DNA of 64,000 bases from Antedon mediterranea (lineage: Eukaryota > Echinodermata > Crinoidea > Comatulida > Antedonidae). Below the pieces are notes generated by a model. That model did no database searches and was not told where the DNA came from. It saw only the letters and a list, made by a program, of their open reading frames with translations. Below are positions 48,370 to 61,900 of the stretch, one piece after another (within the stretch, counting starts at the first letter, position 1; every line of letters starts with the position of its first letter). The stretch covers positions 7,102,312 to 7,166,311 of the forward strand of contig NC_092675.1 in the NCBI RefSeq assembly GCF_964355755.1, written 5' to 3'. A program made the translations under genes and the position numbers.

Positions 48370-48495
48370 TTTGTTTTATTTGAAGGAAGGCAACCTAAAC
48401 ATATTTATTAAAATGTCGAATTTTAATATAGAGAAACAATTTTCTTATTTGAAAAGAAGGCAACATAAACACATTTATCCGAATATTGAATTGCG
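48370..48495. repeat. Diverged two-copy ~65-bp tandem repeat
   Basis: TTTTATTTGAAGGAAGGCAA and CTTATTTGAAAAGAAGGCAA introduce two similar units that continue with AC-TAAACA-ATTTAT and an AATAT/TCGAATT end. They lie in the long first intron of the cysteine-rich gene. Confidence 0.45.
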
Positions 48496-48977
48496 ATTAA
48501 AAAAAAAGCCCTGCATGAGTTACCGTACGCCAGCCGATAGAGAGTGAGTATTTTAAAAAGTTTATTACTGTAATACTTCGGAAAGATACTATCAAGATAG
48601 AACAGTATTGTCTTTAAAGAATATATGAGTATGTATGACTATTATATTATTATATTGTAATGTGTTTTCTTTAAATTATGTATCTTTTGTCTATTATACT
48701 TAAATAATAAGAGTGAGATTACTCATCCGCTCTTCCTTGCTATTGCGCATTATTTTCAAATAAAAGAATGGATTTATTACTTATGAATCAACGTTTTATG
48801 CTGATCTACAAGCCGCATTATGATTATAATACAACTTTCCATTCCCATCGGAAACATTATTTTTAACGAAATATAAATTATCTCTGTTATCTACATTATG
48901 ATAACACATTGACTGATAAATCCAATAAAGTATAAATGAAAAATACAATCAAAAACAGAATATTAAAGAAGACTTAC

Positions 48978-49045
48978 CTTTGGAACGCTTGTTGAAGACA
49001 GCTTGGGTACAAATGGAAGATATTTGGAATCGCAGTCTTTTTATA
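48978..49045 (-). promoter_or_regulatory. TATA box and non-coding first exon of the cysteine-rich gene
   Basis: TATAAAAAG (complement of 49037-49045) is followed ~25-30 bp later by a probable start site near 49012. A short exon ends at GCGTTCCAAAG before GTAAGTC (exon edge 48978). This is the nearest good 5' splice site with a promoter upstream of the coding exon at 45421, whose ATG needs an upstream exon. The joining is inferred. Confidence 0.5.
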
Positions 49046-49049
49046 CAAA

Positions 49050-52000
49050 AGATGAAAAGTTATGCTGACGTCTACAAAATCAAGTTACTTCCGAACAACG
49101 TAGGCTGAGAATGAGAGAAGTAAAGATATCTCCGATATAGATATAGAACTATAATGATTGGTCTTAAGGTGAAAAACAAACTAAAATAAAATGACGCTTT
49201 CACTAATTACGTAATTTACACTTAATGTTCATCATTTGAAACAAAAATACTACTGGTACCTCATTGGCTGCTGAGAATACGTCATCAAATCAGGATTCTT
49301 AATTGGTCGTTTATAAGAAGTCGTACAATTGGATGACTTAATTACCAAAAGCAGTGTGCGCTGATGATGCAGGAATCGCGAAGTTACGTTTGCAGTTCAA
49401 ACCTAATGTAATTTGACCAAAATTAACCAAACCGCTTCAATAATACACCAACATGTAAAAACAACTGTTCAAGATTTCAATAATATTGAAAACCCCACGT
49501 GATTTTAAATATCAGATTTAATCATTTTCTATATAAAATAATCAACGTAACAGGCATATTCCTTCAACATCTTTTATTTAGTAAAACTTTAGCGTATATC
49601 AACAATGTTTTTTCCCAATTATGTTTAGAATAATTTCCGGAACTATTTTCAATTATTCTGAAAGTGTTTTTAATAATCCAAGATCATTGTTAATCTTTCA
49701 TTACGATGTGCTGATGGTTGCGGATTTGTCAATACACATTTTATGCGTTAAAACAAATCCGTAAAATTCACATTAAGTTATACACAATGTATCAAAGACA
49801 CACTATGAATACAAACATCATGTAGGCCTATCATTATAAAAATTAAAAATAAACACGTGACCAAAAAAAAAAAACAGAAACAAAACGTTTAGAAATTGAA
49901 ACAGAGATCGTATTTAGGTCTATATTGAAGACAACTCCAGATTTTAATCAGATTCTGTGTTAGAAAATATCGATGCTATTGAATAAAACTAATATGGTAT
50001 GTTTATGCCTATATACATAGCTATTTTAACAAAGAAATCAGGACGATAATTTGGACAGTTGTGGATGTTATCCGTGCAAAAAAAAATAAAAACATTACAA
50101 AAAAGATACAAAGCAAACGTATTGGCAAGTAACACATCAGTATTGATAGGTTATCCATATTTTAATCAATGGTTTCACAGTATTCATTAACATATGATAT
50201 GTCATCTTATATTCTATTACATGTTTATCGCAAGCGTACTAGTATTTATACTTTTTAATGTAGTTAGCCTTAACGTTAGCTTAATTATAGTACTTCAATG
50301 TGACTGTGAGAAATAGAACACGGTCAAAGAAATTATTTAGAGAATTATGTATTTTATACGATGACGCCTTCTAAATGAAATTCATGGGCTTTTGAATATC
50401 TATTGCAAATTCCGAAAACGGGCGGTATCAATAAAAAAAAAATCGTAAAGAAAACGTTTGGATCTGAAAAGTAACAATTTTGATTTTTATACCAACTGAA
50501 TAAAAAATGAAAATCGTACATAATTTAAGATTATTCGTTAGTTTATGAGCAAGCATTAACTAAAAGATGAACCTTATCCCAAACAATGACCTACATACCC
50601 AGTATAAATGTTTGACAAAAATGATGTAATAACAATTTTTAGTAAACTATATTGATTTCCTTCAATTGCGATTAAGGAGAGATTAACACAATGGTTGTCG
50701 AAAAAAATCCGTAGGAACGCGAATGAAACGTTAGTAAAGACCATTACCAAAATGACACAAAGCCATAAAGATATTTTGTTGGCACCAAAATGAAGATATA
50801 TGTGAAGATCTGTGAAGTTCGTATAAATGATTAAAGAGCACATTACTCTGTTAAGGGAACCTTCGATTTGCGACGACCGACAACCATCCTAGGTCAGGTC
50901 AATGGATGTATCATAGGTCGCCATCTGGACCTAAGCATCAAACATGTGTCGAGGTGGGAAGCGAGGATCCACGTCCTAATATCTCCGCATGCGCACGATG
51001 AATTAACATGACGTAGTTTGGTCGCTATTCCCTATTGAGTTTTGTGCACCAAAACTGTCATTTCCACGTCTTACATTTGACGTAACGTAGGTCAAAATAT
51101 ACTAAATGATAATATGCAACATTATTCAACTAACAATCATGAAATTAATGGTTCCAAATGTATGCAGCTATTGAGATATTGTATGCTTGTTTCAGTGTTT
51201 AAATAACGTAGACAATTTGCTGTCATAAAAAGAAATTAATTGGAACAGTAAATTTACATTATCTATTAAGTAATTATTCATTCATTCTAAAAAAAGAAAT
51301 AGTACTAATAGGAATAAGTATAATTTTCTATAGTATTGTTTAAATACGACTGATTTACAGGAAAACCATCGATTTTATTAGTACTTTTGCATCAGTGGGT
51401 AGCGCCTTAGGGGTTTGGTCCGCTTACAACCGAACATTATTAAATGGAGCCTAGGGGTTTCAGCCCGATAACTTTACACACGGGAAGGCTTGCTTATTAG
51501 TTAATCAGGTTTTCACAATATAGTTCTAAATAGTGTAACATGGCTGTCAGATTGTATTAGCTAGTGATTATCTTTGAACACAAGGCATTCTGTGTAGGAG
51601 TTTTAGATATATAACGTCGTTGGTAATCAAATACAATCAGAAAGGTAATCATACAGTTAAATACACTGGTTAAAGACGTGTTTGCCTATTTTATATTTAA
51701 ATTTAAATACACTATTTGTCTTAATAAGCATTAATAAATAGACACGCATCGAATTTGCAAGGAATAAATATAAATTTGAGCAATTATTGAGGAAATGTGA
51801 TGGATATCAACCTAATCACAAATGAGCTCTAAACCGATAGTATGTTTTGAATATTATATGAATATTTTCTATCCGTTGAATCATAAATATTAAACTAGGT
51901 CTATATGTATACAATTATTTTTATATGATCTATACCCTATTAGCTTTACATTGATGTGGTTGTCCATTATTACGCGAAGAAATGCTACATAATGTGTTAG

Positions 52001-55000
52001 AGGCCTACTTTATCTTAACGTTCCGGCAGCCTATAATTTAACAATTTTCTCGAGAATAATTACCCGCCATAAACATAATACCTCTATGTTTTTTTTATCA
52101 ATCAAGTCCGCATGTGTTTCGGCACTTGTTTGACCATCTATTTGTCTGTGTTACTCATTCATTTGTAGCCCCGGGCTACCAAACTGAAATAATAACTCTG
52201 TATTTATGAAAGTACACGCTAAACTTGCACTGAGCCATCAAATCAGAAAGTGGTTTTTACAATGTCTCATTTCTGGTCGTTTATAGATAATCATTACGTT
52301 TGAAACAAGAGTAGAAATCAGGAAAGAAATCTGAATGATATATGTTACGCATACACCGGAGGCTACTTCAATGGGTTGCTGTACTTTTGGAATGAAAATA
52401 AATAAGATTTTATCTACAGTATGTGTATAGCTAGTGCAGCAATATACAGGTGATATTTTACATCGGTACATGCAATTAATCTCCCTACTTTATTTCATAA
52501 CCATTTGGAAATTTTTGACATTAGGAACATACTTCCAGATCGTTAAAATCCATTGACATATCTGACATTCACCCATTTTCATTATTAAACATCATTTGAA
52601 ATGTTTCTTCGTGTTCATTGTGAACACCCAATTATAATGTTTATCTATCTATTTTACCGTCTTCTTGTTTTCTATCTTTTTTTCTCTAACCCACCTTTTT
52701 ATAAATCTGTGCTTCCATTGTCTTACTTTCCTTTTCTCAAAAATGCAGCTCCCGACTACTTCATATCTCAGCTCTGACAAAGCAATATGTTTTTCCCAAA
52801 AGCTTGTCACCCTATCTCTGTCTGCTTCACTCTCTATATTGAGATCCAGCCACTAAGATACCCACAGCATTTAAATTTTTTTCAGTAACTTGTCTTTGAA
52901 TTCAAATTTTATTTCATGACACCATAAAAAAACATAATACCAAGGCCTAAATATAAAAAGGTAACTCTCATTTAATGCTTAATTGCCTTGTAGAAGAACA
53001 CCTTTATGGTGACACAAGCTTTTCCGTGTTAAAATAAAGTATTTATTATTATTATTATTATTAATTAGTACAGTCTCATTTGTATGTAATCTTACTGTCT
53101 ATGGACCACTATAGACCAGAGATTCCGAAATAAAAGATTGAATAGAAATGTAATTATTCTATTTTTCATCTCTTCTCTTTTCTATTTTTCTACGTAAGTG
53201 ATTAACTTTATTAAAACTACAAAATAGCCTATTCAATGTCTGATTTATCATGTTTCATGGGGACAAGACATCTTTAATGTGATGTGTTTCATCAAAGAGT
53301 GTTTTAAAATATAATTTGCCGTGCTTTCTAAAGCTTAACATGTACTAATAAAATATAAATATAAAAGCGACACGTCTATTTTCGAAATACAGAGAGGTAG
53401 ATATATAGGCATACTTGATCAGGTCCATTGTGTTATAACATAAATATCACATACTACAGTACCATAATATTATTTAAATGCAAACGCCTAGTTTGATGTT
53501 TGAGTTTTTCCAAAAGTTGAACATGTTCATATCGACAGCAGGATGATTCGGTGCATGCAAGAAGATCAATGTTACTATCCGTGGCAATCAGTATTTGAAG
53601 AGAAAGTGGAGTCATAAAACTACTAAAAACGTAACCGTTGTAACTTGCAAGGCATAATCTTCCAGTCACTCCAATGTAGTCTTACAATCCCCCTAAATTT
53701 GCTGCAAGCGTAATATAATTTTGAAACTAAATGTATTCCGCCATTGATGTTCAATCAAATAATAATGCTGTTAACCATTTTAGACAATACTGTACCCACA
53801 TAGCAGTTAAATCAAAGTCATTGAGAACACAATCGCTAATTATATGAAGATCGAATAATACGTAAATCACGATGTTGTTGTCGGATTAATTTATACAATC
53901 ACCTTTCCACATTAATTCTTCAAGAAAACAGAAAACAGTTTGTTGATTAAAATATGATATTATAAATATTACGTATGTATGTAAAACCCTTCAACCCTGT
54001 ACGCAATGGTTCATTGCAAACTGTGACTATAAAAACCTTTTTGGCTAGAGAAACTGTTATGCCACGGTAATGATTATGTAAAGATTTATATAAACAATAG
54101 GCCTACAATATTATTTTTGGTTTTATTTATACAAATTTCTGCAAAATAAAAAACATATATTTAAAATGCATGGAAAGGCAAAACAGGCACTTAACTGCTA
54201 ATAGTGACTATTGAGTCTAATTGTCATTCTGTCCATGTTCATAGCCTATATGTTTTTGAGCGTGCGCATGCCAATTTTTACTCAACAGCGGCGACACGCG
54301 GTGAATCGTAAAAATGTTACGACAGTGAAAGGAGTTGTGGGCATAATTACCTTGTGTGGGATGTTCCGGCTGATTGTACACTATACAACTTGTCACCGAT
54401 ACGTAGTTGAGTTTTCTTACGTCTTGATAACCTGAATAGTAAAAACACGTACATAACCCATCATTTAATAAACAGTAATATAATAATGCACAATTCGGTT
54501 TCAAAAACACATATTTAAATTCGGTGGCCATTGAATGAATTATTTCATCTTGGTCTGTATTAGAGCACGTACATGCGTCATATCGTGTTTTTGTTGATAT
54601 TAATCAAATTTTGATATTTTGATTTATTAATTTGTTTTATGACCAATCAATTATTATAATTTGTAAGATGTTACGTAATAATTAGATAAATGCAGACAAG
54701 TGTATGTGTGTTTTATGATACCTACGGCATACATAGTTACATAACTTATTTAACTGAAATTAGTTTAGTATACGACAGATTCACAAGTGCTTCTAATTAG
54801 TGACAAGTTGTAAGACAAACATCTAAGAACAACATACTGATAGCATATACATAAATACATGATAGTAATACAATGAAGATAGCAAAGTGTCCCCAGAATA
54901 GGGGATGGTCGTAGTGTTGAAATATAGGCTTGCTCCTCGTTTATTCCACCAACAACAATATGTTATCGTACATGTTTTCGATTTATCAAATATATAAATT

Positions 55001-55968
55001 CAATTTCCAATTGTTGCCGTTATCAGCTAATCTTGTACAACGTAGTATTCGTGTACAGCGTAAAGTTAATAAAGTTACATGTTGACGTAAAGCATGTACA
55101 ATAACGTCACACTTTTCAATAACAAGTAAACATAACGTCATATTCTTACAAAATAGTTCAGGAATGTAAACCCAGTTAGCCTAGTTGTGTATAGAAACAA
55201 ACGAATAGCGTAAGTTGTAGGTTCTATTAAATCAACTTTTTTTTTCTAAAATAAGAAACTAGAGTGCTTTACTGACCATTTTAGAACAGAAGAAAAATAT
55301 AAAAAATCCCATACGATTGTGATATAAACATTATCTAATTGGTATTCGCACATTATTTTTGGACATGGTGAAAAAACGTCTTTTAGACAGATTCCTTTGT
55401 GTAGTAGTTTAGTAGCAGCTGATTATCAATACTGTGTCTAGATTTCTCCAGTATCATAAGAAAATTGCATATTGCAGCATCACATGTGTTCCACGTACAC
55501 CCTTAACTAACCCTTAATCCAACCGTACATGTTACAGGTAACACATGTGATACACATGAGATGCTGTATTACGAAATCATCCTATGATACTGTTAATATG
55601 CAATTGCAATAATATTGTCGATGTGACAGCACTATGGAATCTGGTAAATGTTTGATTAATTCAATATAGGCAAAGATGCAAACTGTCTGTGGTACACCCA
55701 CAATGAAACCGGTATAATGGCAAATCAAGTGATCATTAGTGTGTACATACGTCATCTCCTACATTTACTTTCATTTTGCATTTTAGTTATACATTTATAA
55801 TATTGTTTTGACGTATGTCAATCAATGGTGACATCTGATATTGATATAACATTGTTCAGTGCATTAGTGGAAATCATTGAAGTAAAGTTAGAATTCAACT
55901 ACAAGAGACACACTCAATTCTAGTCTATCTACATCACAACATGAACTACAACAGTTGTACCAACATAC
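49050..55968. other. Seven-kilobase AT-rich intergenic region
   Basis: No exon or conserved domain is visible. The segment 50845-51075 is richer in CpG (AACCTTCGATTTGCGACGAC, CGCATGCGCACG) and may be an old element or a promoter. At about 52900-53065 an element-like 3' end (AAGCTTTTCCGTGTTAAAAT, then TATT repeats) suggests a retroelement remnant. The short frames at 50574-50843, 52238-52471 and 54211-54531 look random. Confidence 0.45.
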
Positions 55969-58900
55969 TCACTTGTTTAATGTTATTGTAGTATCATTTG
56001 ATGATATTATCGGATTGCTAAGTGACGCGTTTAAACGAGAAGAAACTCTCGTATGAGATCTGTAAATTAAGGTATATTTCTGGATTCTAAACGGCATATT
56101 TAAACACAATAATAAAATATCTATAAAACCAGGAACTACATTTCTGACTAAAATATTCTTATTAATATTAGTCATTTATCTCCCATACATACACACCTCT
56201 CCCAATCGTGGCTTATGACCTTATGTGATAATAAATTTTTCAAAACTCTAAACTTGGGAATATTTGTGTTTCGGCTGGAGAAAAAGTTTTTTTTTACCAC
56301 AAATGGGTGGGTTCGTTTAGAATTGCTCTGAGAGTTTCCAATGATCAGCTTCGGTCGATGAACTTAACCCTTGTAAAATATTGTTGAAATAAAAAAAAAA
56401 TCTCACGTAAAAACAAACCGAATGTTCCATTGCCACGGACAAACGAATTTCTAAAATAGTCCTTGGCAATAAATTATTCAGAATAACTCATACCATTGTA
56501 TTCACCACTTACGTTGATCTTTGATATCTAATATGAGACTCGAGTTCCTGCTTCCATGCTACTGTATTATTCACGTTGGGTGCTATCTCAGCTTGTTTTT
56601 TACTCTTTGGTAACGAACTTGACCAGCGTCTTTGTTCGACTGATGTTTCAGCAGCAACATTATCCTATCGGTAAATAATAATACACTGGTCAATTGTTAG
56701 TGCTTTAATACGAATGTTTGTCTGTCGGTCCTTATTGACTTAATTATTTAACTACATTTTTTCTTTGGCCTAATAATTCATCTGCGTAAAATATTACCGA
56801 TATTTTCTTATACCGTACGCCTGGTTGTTGCACCTAAAGCTTGGTTCCCACTAGCGACGCAACGTAACGCAACCTACGTAAGAAAATGCCTTTTCAATAA
56901 TTGTAGTTTCCCCCGCCTGCGTGAAATCAAGCCTGCGATGTGTGCAGCACGACGGTTGCGTCGTCGGTTCCCACTTGTGATTACGAAATACAGCACACTG
57001 CGTCAATACGTCGCTGCGTTGCGTTGAGGTGCGTCGCTAGTGGGAACCACGCTTAAATACCCCAATGATTAATTAGGCTACCACATGATAGTCTAGTCTA
57101 CCAAAGTCAAAATATGTTCTTGTTTGGAATATAAGTATCGTTACTGTGTTCGTGCTACTTAGTTTTGTTATATATAAAATAAGGGAAATGAACTACATTA
57201 TTACATTATAAAGTTTTCATTTCATTCTCGGCTTAAGAATTTAAAAAGATTAAAGCCATTGGAATTTTTGAATACGTCATCGTAAATGAAATTCTCCATT
57301 TAGCTAATACACAATGCGCTATTTGTTTTTTGTTACTTAACTAAAAATCATCAAACATTGTTATGTGAAGAAACATACTAATCAAACCAAGGGTCAAGGG
57401 TCGAGGAAAAAGAATCGTCAGCACATAATTTCGACTAATCTACAAAAAAACAAGACACGCATTTACAGATTAGCGTCATTTAGTGTGCAATTTGTGCTAA
57501 CAAGTAGAAAAAACATTAGAAAGGTTTACTAATTGATACTTACAATGCTAGCGACAGTCATGATTTTATTTTAGCTTACCGATAATCTTGAATTGCTTTT
57601 GGAGAGAAGACGGTGATGAGGACCGTGAAGTTTTTTGTGAGCTGATTCTATGGCTCGATGAAGCGGAGTCTTGTTAGTTGCTGCTCTAAATGCTGGTGGA
57701 CCACGATGCTGTAAAAAGATAGTTGAGTAACATAATAATACTACGATAATACTACTTGTTATTGTATGCACGTATATATAATTTATCGATATTACTCTAT
57801 ATTTAAAACGTATAGGTATATGTTAAAACCAAGCACCTTGGAAGAGATACAAATGCATGCGGTAGATCCGTTTTGTAGTTTGGCAGGTTTTTGTTTTTAT
57901 TATTTTTCTGCACACACACACATTTACAAATAAAGAACAAAATTACACTATTAGAACAAGAGAACAGAAGAAGGCCAACAAGTTTGGAGGAAAAATTTAG
58001 GTCATGGCCACAAGATTAAAATAAGTATTAAGTAAATAGAAAATAAATTAAATATTGGAGGTGTAGTGTCCATGTAACTTTAGCTTTTCTGAAACACTTT
58101 TGATTCAGTGATTCATTCGGGGTTACATCAAAATACAAAAATACAATACAAAATATAACAATATTAGTAATATTAGTTAAACGTATAATACACACAAATA
58201 CACAATTATTTTTAGTTAGTTAGGATTTATCTTTGTCATTTATTTATTTATAACAATTATTGTGCATTGTCTTTAAAGTTCATGTTAAACATTAACGATT
58301 CCACATATAACCGTATTCGAATTGTATTTAAAATTATATACTATTTGAAGAATCTGGGAAGTACAGTTATTCTACATTTCAGAATTTAAAGTAGACTTAA
58401 TTTTCAAAAATATCCCGACGGTGTGTGGAGCCGTGAAATGTGCAAAAAGTCACATTTGTGCAAACAACCACATTTGTGCAAACATTTTACCTTCAAATGT
58501 GCAAACAACCACATTTGTGCAAACATTTTACCTTCAAATGTGACTTTTTGCACATTTCACGGCTCCACACGGTGTCAAAGTCATTAATTAGCTTATAATA
58601 ATAGCCTACCACCTTTCTGTTAACTCTTAATGACATAGGCCTACGGTAGTTTAACGGTAGGCCTAACGTCAGATTCAAAGTATGAAACGGTGCCCAAATA
58701 GTAGATCGAAATAATACTGTAGGGTGTGATTAACCTAATTACATTATTTCGTATCACTTTTCTAATTTGATACAATAATTATCACATTTTGTTTTAGTAA
58801 CACATTGCTATTAAACTGATAGTAGTTAATGGTTCAACTTGTTGGTGCAAAAAGTAAAAACGTTACAACGATAATATTAAGTGCGCCAGTGAATCAACTC

Positions 58901-61900
58901 CGGATTAGTGTGCTATGCAAATCATTCTCACCTGACGATTTTTAAAATTCTTCTTGAAACCAAAAATAGTTGTATAGAATTCCTGTAGGTTTGTGGGGGA
59001 AGTCTAACGGTCAAGTAAAAGGGGATTATCATGTTTATCGAAGCCAAAATATTAGAGTATAATCATCAGTATAATTGTAACATAGAATAATATATTATGT
59101 TGAAAAAGAGCATTCCATTGACCTCTTTTTGCGCACTATGACACCTCGATAATAGAAGAGTTGAACTTGTAATACGAAAATGTAGGGAAAGTATCATCAG
59201 GACATTTTCATCTCACTCTTTTGTATTTTTCCCTTTAAATAATTCAATTAGGCCTATTAATATATAAATAAATATAAAACAGGCTTCTATTAGCTAACAA
59301 TGTTCCACTTCTTAGTTATTGATACATATGATTAACTGGAAGAGTTATATTTTGAATAATGTTAATAACCAACCTTTGGAATATAGTTAGCATCGATGTC
59401 ATTACTTCTAGAGTAGGTGGCATAACCAGATAAAGACGTAAATGAGTGGGTAGTTTCTTCTTTAGGGTCATTCATTTGCTTTATCAACGTTTCATCGGCG
59501 GATTTTGACGTCTTTTGTGGCAATAACGGTATCCTTGGCATGCTAGCAACGTTTTTAATTTCATTGCCACTATTACTAGATTTATGATTCTGATTAACGG
59601 GGGGCAGACCAGGAGATAGTTGAATACAAGTTTGATTATCAGGCAAACTGTGCGTTGTATTTTTTGATGCATCACCATTCTCATTCGCCAGAGCGGTAAA
59701 TACAATATCCCTTTCATTGGCGTAATTCCTCTCGATACGTGGATGACTGTGTAACAAATCCCCAATACTAACGTTTGCTGAATTTGGTAAAACGTATTTC
59801 TTATGTAATTGCAGATGATCCAGATTATAGTTAGAAACAATGTCATTAACGTGATTGTTATTGTCTGTAGATACATTTGTTCCAAGTTTAGGTTCTTCTT
59901 TTTTTGTGTAGGAAAATTTTATCTTGTTCGTTACCGCTGAAATATCCAGCTGAACGTCCAAATATGTATCGTTTGCAGATAAAACATGTCGCTTCGGTTG
60001 CATACGAGTTTGCTTCTTTTCAGGTAAACTATTTGAAGAGATTGGTCTTACTTTAACATAGTTCGTTTTTTTATTAGTTTCTTTATGGTTTTCTTCTTTA
60101 AAATAAGTTTTTCTACTAGGATTATCAATAAATGCTGTTGCTTCGACTGTATTTTGTTCCACATTGTTTGAGTATGTTTCATTCCTTGTATACTTATCTA
60201 CTTTTATGATTGATTTTTCCAAGTCAGTGCCATTCTTTTCAGATAATTCTTCTAATTTTAAGTTACCATTACAATCTGATTTTTCAACTGCGTTGTCAAC
60301 TTTTCTTTCCTCTTGTTTTTCCAAGCTATCGTCGATGAAACTTTCCCAGTCTAATATTCCATTACAAAAATGGTCGTTTGAACAAAGATATTCAACGGAA
60401 TTTCCAGAAGTGCCTGAAAAAGGTACACAATATAGCTTTAGTCATTTTCAAAGATGAAATTATACGTTAGGTTATTAAAAATGTTTTATAGAGACAATTC
60501 TCCTAAAGGTGGTTGTAATCTGTAAAGTTGACATGTAAACACAAATCATATAAAGCTTTGAAATGAAGATACATAAACGTGCTTCATTGAATAAATGGTA
60601 GTAAAATACTAATGTGTGAGGAGATGTACAGTACGGTAGGCCTAATATGTAATGTTATCAATAAGTTTTTCATGATTTATTTATTCCCGTATTTATAATC
60701 AATGCCTCCATGATTGTATATCTGACAAATGTTCGTTGGACTATTACCAACCAATAACACCGGACATCTTATTTATAGCAACAATAGTTGCAATATTAGC
60801 AGCAATAGTAACAATATTTATGTTCTGATTTTCAATTAACTTACTTTCTTTATATCTTCTCTTACTCCAAGCCTCAATACCTGAAGAAACAACAGAGAAT
60901 TGTTATATATAATTTGTATAGTAATTCTTATTTAGTATTTGGAATCTATAAACTAAACTGTAAGCAAACGACTTATCTTCAACAGGCTCCCATGCTGGTA
61001 TATACAGTAATCTAATATAAATATGAGACCTCGGAACAAGTGGAACTATTCAAATCATACACTATAGAAATGATAGCCTGACTTTCAATGATTTTCTTAC
61101 CAATGTTATACGTGTCACAGTCTGGCTTAACTGACCAACCGATAAGCTTCTCCCATTTTCTTGCCTTCACACTGTAAAAAGTATTCAAGTTTAAACTTAA
61201 AATGTATTATACGTCCATTGAACAGGTAATATACTATCAAATCATTTTAAAAAACTATGATAGTAAATGAATATTTTATCATTATTAATATAAAACTAAA
61301 TAATAGATATGATTAATTATCTAACGAGGTTTTTATTTAACGATGCATAGTGTTACGTCTTGTCACCTATTTTTTTTTATAAAGCGTGGTTCTCACACAA
61401 CACAACGAAGCGACATTGACACAACGTGCTGGATTATGTAATACTGTATCACAAATGAACCGACGACGCGACTTTACAACAAACATCGCTGGGTTGATTT
61501 CACGCAGGCGGGGGAAAACGTTGCGTAGGCTGCGTTGCTAGTGGGAACGCTTAAGCTTGGTTCCCACTAGAACGTAACGCAAGGACGTAAACGCAACGCA
61601 AGCGTTTTAACCAATAACAAGCGAAGTTATAGACAGTTAGCAATCACAAGCGAATAAGCCATCGCTTGTGATTGGTCAATTCACTTGCGTTGCGTTACGT
61701 CCTTGTGTTGCGTCGCTAGTGGGAACCACGCTTTAATCATAAGTTGTGATTACGCAATACAGCACTTTTCATCGATACGTCGCTGCGTTACGTTGCGTTC
61801 TAGTGGAAACCACGCTTTAGTATTTGAAGATATAAATAACATTCAATTTGTCCATAAAACGAACCAGTTCATTAGAATGCGTGTTTGTGGTAATGAGGTA

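Noticed and set aside
54211..54531. Overlapping 74- and 104-codon frames on opposite strands
   Set aside because: No splice sites, domain similarity or promoter; the composition resembles random AT-rich frames.
59484..59885. Second 133-codon minus-strand frame
   Set aside because: It lies entirely within the large exon of the 527-aa gene in another frame and has no independent start or splice context.
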